From NCBI GenBank assembly GCA_004764695.1, contig SMSO01000014.1:4184845-4248844 (forward strand): 64,000 bases of DNA, read 5' to 3'. This document shows positions 61,726-64,000 of the stretch, piece after piece (the first letter of the stretch is position 1; every line of letters starts with the position of its first letter). The DNA is from Schizochytrium sp. TIO01. Lineage: Eukaryota > Sar > Bigyra > Thraustochytrida > Thraustochytriidae. A program made the position numbers and the translations under genes. The notes beneath the pieces are model-generated. The model had not been told where the DNA came from. It did no database searches and saw only the letters and a program-made list of their open reading frames with translations.

Positions 61726-63108
61726 TTACAAAGTGCGGTCCTGAAGTCCAAAGATTAATTCATCGAAGAGGAGATTCCGCTTAGATTCTGTTGTTGGGTT
61801 TAAGAACGAAGAGTCAACGTTGCGCATACCACGCAGTACAACTCGAACATTTTCAGGTGAGTTTCCTTGGTGTGCACGCTGGGAGGATTTGGTATGCTGT
61901 GATATGTGACGATCATCATCATTTGTAGATTCCATGGCAGAGGAAGGTACGCCTTGGTGAAAAGGAGCAAATCCAAAAGATGCTTCTTGCGCACCTCCAA
62001 CATGATTTGGCTTACCTAAGCGGTTGAACCTTTTGGCAACTGGAATATCCCCTACGCCTTGCAGAAAATTGTGAAGGCGTGCACAAATCCCAAAATACTC
62101 TGACACACCTGGCATATCAGAATTGTCGAACCCACCCTTTTCCAAAATTGGGAAGCGCGCCATGAGTATACCAAAGGCCAGCTCGATATGCGAGCGAAGC
62201 TCATCTAAGAAATAATTAAAGTGTTCCTGGCCTTTGTTACCATCTTGCGATGGTTTAAAGGGGGTGATAAGATGCTCCGAGCACCTGTAAGCACTATCAG
62301 CGGCTAGCCAGTAGTTCGGTTCAATGTTGACTAGCTGATCGTAAAAAGAAGAACTTGACAGGGCAGTTTGGTCGGAAGTGCTCTCTGGATAGCCTTCCGA
62401 AATAAAGGTGAACTTCTGCTGATGATCACAAGCGCATTGGAAGACAACGTATTGATCTTGACTTTTTTTACTAGTTCTTGTTTCAGAGCTTATGGAAATC
62501 ATTATTCCATCGAGTGCTGATATGCAACCTTGCATAGCATGAGAACCCCTTAGCATTGCTGATGACAACTGATTGAATCCCAAAGCAAGCTCGTCCTGAA
62601 GTGTCGCACTCCAGATTCCTCTTTCTAAGTCAAGATACTGATCTTTTAATGCTTGCCTTATTGCTTTAACTCCAGCTTTGACAACAGCCCCCTGGTGATG
62701 AGGAGGAATGAGCGAGTCATATTCAATTTTTTGTGGGCTCTCCCCCCGCAGAAACAAAAGCGTCGTAAAAATCACAGTTGCAGGACAGCATAAAATAGCA
62801 TCCTCATCCTTACCTATTGTGCAAGGCATCTCAGTAAGCTCATTTGGCGTATAAGTAAAGCTAACAATCTGCTCAAAGCTACTGTTATACATACCCAGAG
62901 TAGTCTCCAGCAGACTTTTGCCCATGGGCAACGGATCGAAAGCATATTCGACAAATCTCTTTTGCTCAGCAAAGCCATGTGCTTTCTGTTCTTTGCATCT
63001 CCTTTTTCGTATAACTTTGACAAAAAGACTGCGACCTTGTGGCATGCCTCCAACGCGAGCGTCAAGGTTACTCTCACACTCACCAAGGTCCTTGCGACTT
63101 CGTTTCAT
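61726..63108 (-). mobile_element. PIF/Harbinger-type DDE transposase (intact frame)
   Basis: A 460-residue transposase of the DDE_Tnp_4 (PIF/Harbinger, HARBI1-like) group. The catalytic triad is complete: Asp200 in SALDGIMISI, Asp271 in WLAADSAYRC and Glu309 in RSHIELAFGILMARFPIL, with the family's closing ARLHNFL motif near residue 340. The frame has no stop or shift, so the copy is either young or preserved by selection as a HARBI1-like domesticated gene. Harbinger elements usually also carry a Myb-like DNA-binding gene and have short terminal inverted repeats with a 3-bp (TWA) target duplication. I found neither in the window flanks by eye. The start is the first in-frame ATG (MKRSRKDLGE), giving a basic N-terminus. 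Confidence 0.88.
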
Positions 63109-63864
63109 GGTGCCGCTGCAAATGCGGGATTTCCGATGACCTGAGCGATCTATTCCTACTTCTGTTACTTCAAAAAAGCAAAGTGGCAGCTTCTTCTGAC
63201 CGAAAAATGTCAAGAAGACACCACTTGGCAAACCGCATAAGGTTGCAAGGCAATGAACTGTTGCAGTTGTAGTTCAATCCTGGCACAATATCTGGTCATG
63301 ACGGGTATAACTGCCTCCTCCACCGCAGAAAACAGAAAAAAACAGAAAACAGAAAAAAACAGAAAACAGAAAAAAACAGAAAAAAAAAAAAAAAAAAAAA
63401 AAAAAAGGAAAATGCACTATAATGCAAAAGTTTAGGAAGTAAAGAAAAACACAAACAGAAGAACAGCACGATCATGTGCAGGCCGTGAATAGAAGAAAAG
63501 TACATGTAAGGCAATAGAGAACTTGCTTGCTGCAACAAAAGTAAATTAGTAGTTGAAAACTAAGTTGAATGCTTTATACATTTCTGATGAAGGAGAAAGA
63601 ACAAAAAAAAAAGGGAGCGGGGGCAGGACAATAATCATCAGTCAATAATCAAAGAAATGAAAGAATAGGCCCCGGTCTCTTGTCATGCAAGTCTAGAGCC
63701 CTTGCCCTTTGAATAGAAAAGTAGGACGAAATTAGGCAAAATCGAGTGCAAGATTTGCTGACATAGACTGCAGGTTGTCGCTACTTAAAGAAACCTGTTC
63801 AGTTGCGTGAGACAACAATAAGCCAAAACCATAATTGAATAAGTACCCGATTGTACCACAAACC
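63109..63864. other. Intergenic with A-rich repeat
   Basis: About 750 bases containing the AACAGAAAA/poly-A repeat at 63327-63407. No gene seen. Confidence 0.5.
63327..63407. repeat. (AACAGAAAA)n plus poly-A
   Basis: Irregular AACAGAAAA(AA) units end in a run of about 27 A. The poly-A end could mark a retro-inserted sequence on the plus strand, but no coding remnant or target duplication was seen. Confidence 0.85.
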
Positions 63865-64000
63865 TCACCTGGACGAAATGCGGTTCATGAGTTCTTCGAA
63901 ATTCTCTTGGCGCTTTGCTGGTGTCGTGAAGTCGATCAGCGAGGAATCCCCAAGCTCAAGAAGTAGAGGACCTGTCCATGTATCCGTATCAAGCAGCTCC
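63865..64000 (-). CDS. 3' coding end of an unrecognised gene (partial)
   Basis: The last 45 codons or so of a gene that runs off the right edge of the window on the minus strand. The visible peptide reads LLDTDTWTGPLLLELGDSSL, then IDFTTPAKRQENFEELMNRI, then SSR and a TGA at 63865-63867. It has protein-like composition and a plausible amphipathic helix at the end. The stop lies inside a good splice-donor sequence (CCAG/GTGAGG), so this may instead be an internal exon. The product is not recognised. Confidence 0.5.
   Translation of the reverse strand, partial: ELLDTDTWTGPLLLELGDSSLIDFTTPAKRQENFEELMNRISSR

Noticed and set aside
63240-63275. B-box-like GTTCAATCC on the plus strand
   Set aside because: No pairing T-stem or other tRNA arms.
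63327-63407. Poly-A end as proof of a retrotransposon insertion
   Set aside because: No reverse-transcriptase remnant or target-site duplication; a simple A-rich repeat explains it.

Overview
The window is nuclear DNA of a eukaryotic microbe with a compact, intron-poor gene structure. It carries a spliceosomal Prp3, Mediator MED6, a mitochondrial carrier, the complex I subunit NDUFB7, an SPX protein, a TMTC-type O-mannosyltransferase and tRNA methyltransferase TRM11. Most genes are single open frames started by an ATG, and the clear introns are GT-AG. A Crinkler/FunK1-like kinase fold, a piggyBac-derived protein and a PIF/Harbinger transposase suggest a heterotrophic protist. My best guess is a stramenopile of the labyrinthulomycete (thraustochytrid) type, but this rests on gene style alone. 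I found no tRNA, rRNA, CRISPR array or prokaryotic signal.

Layout. 1-1.6 kb: non-coding DNA with microsatellites and two hairpins. 1.6-12.6 kb: an unknown basic protein, an SLC25 carrier, a small unknown protein, NDUFB7 with a 13-nt first coding exon, a membrane-anchored GH3 beta-glucosidase and, divergent from it, a polyglutamine MED6. 12.6-17 kb: gene-poor. 17-26.5 kb: a tandem pair of SLC10A7-like transporters, Prp3 and an SPX protein. 26.5-36.5 kb: about 10 kb with no gene I can support, crowded with short tandem repeats of many different motifs. 36.5-44 kb: an apparent pseudokinase of Crinkler/fungal type and a tandem pair of small-molecule-type methyltransferases. 45.8-50.3 kb: a 1220-residue piggyBac-derived protein whose three catalytic aspartates all look replaced, divergent from a small ubiquitin-like protein. 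51-64 kb: a proline-rich protein, TMTC and a coiled-coil gene whose 3' coding ends overlap by 33 bp, a 70-residue protein, TRM11, an intact-looking Harbinger transposase and the 3' end of an unrecognised gene.

Functionally, most genes are housekeeping (splicing, transcription, tRNA modification, mitochondrial transport and respiration, phosphate sensing, ER O-mannosylation) and do not form one pathway. The less ordinary part is 27-50 kb: the microsatellite mosaic, the pseudokinase, the methyltransferase pair and the domesticated-looking transposase. All domain calls are by reading motifs by eye; no search was run. Where the longest open frame began at a non-ATG codon, I moved the start to the first suitable in-frame ATG.
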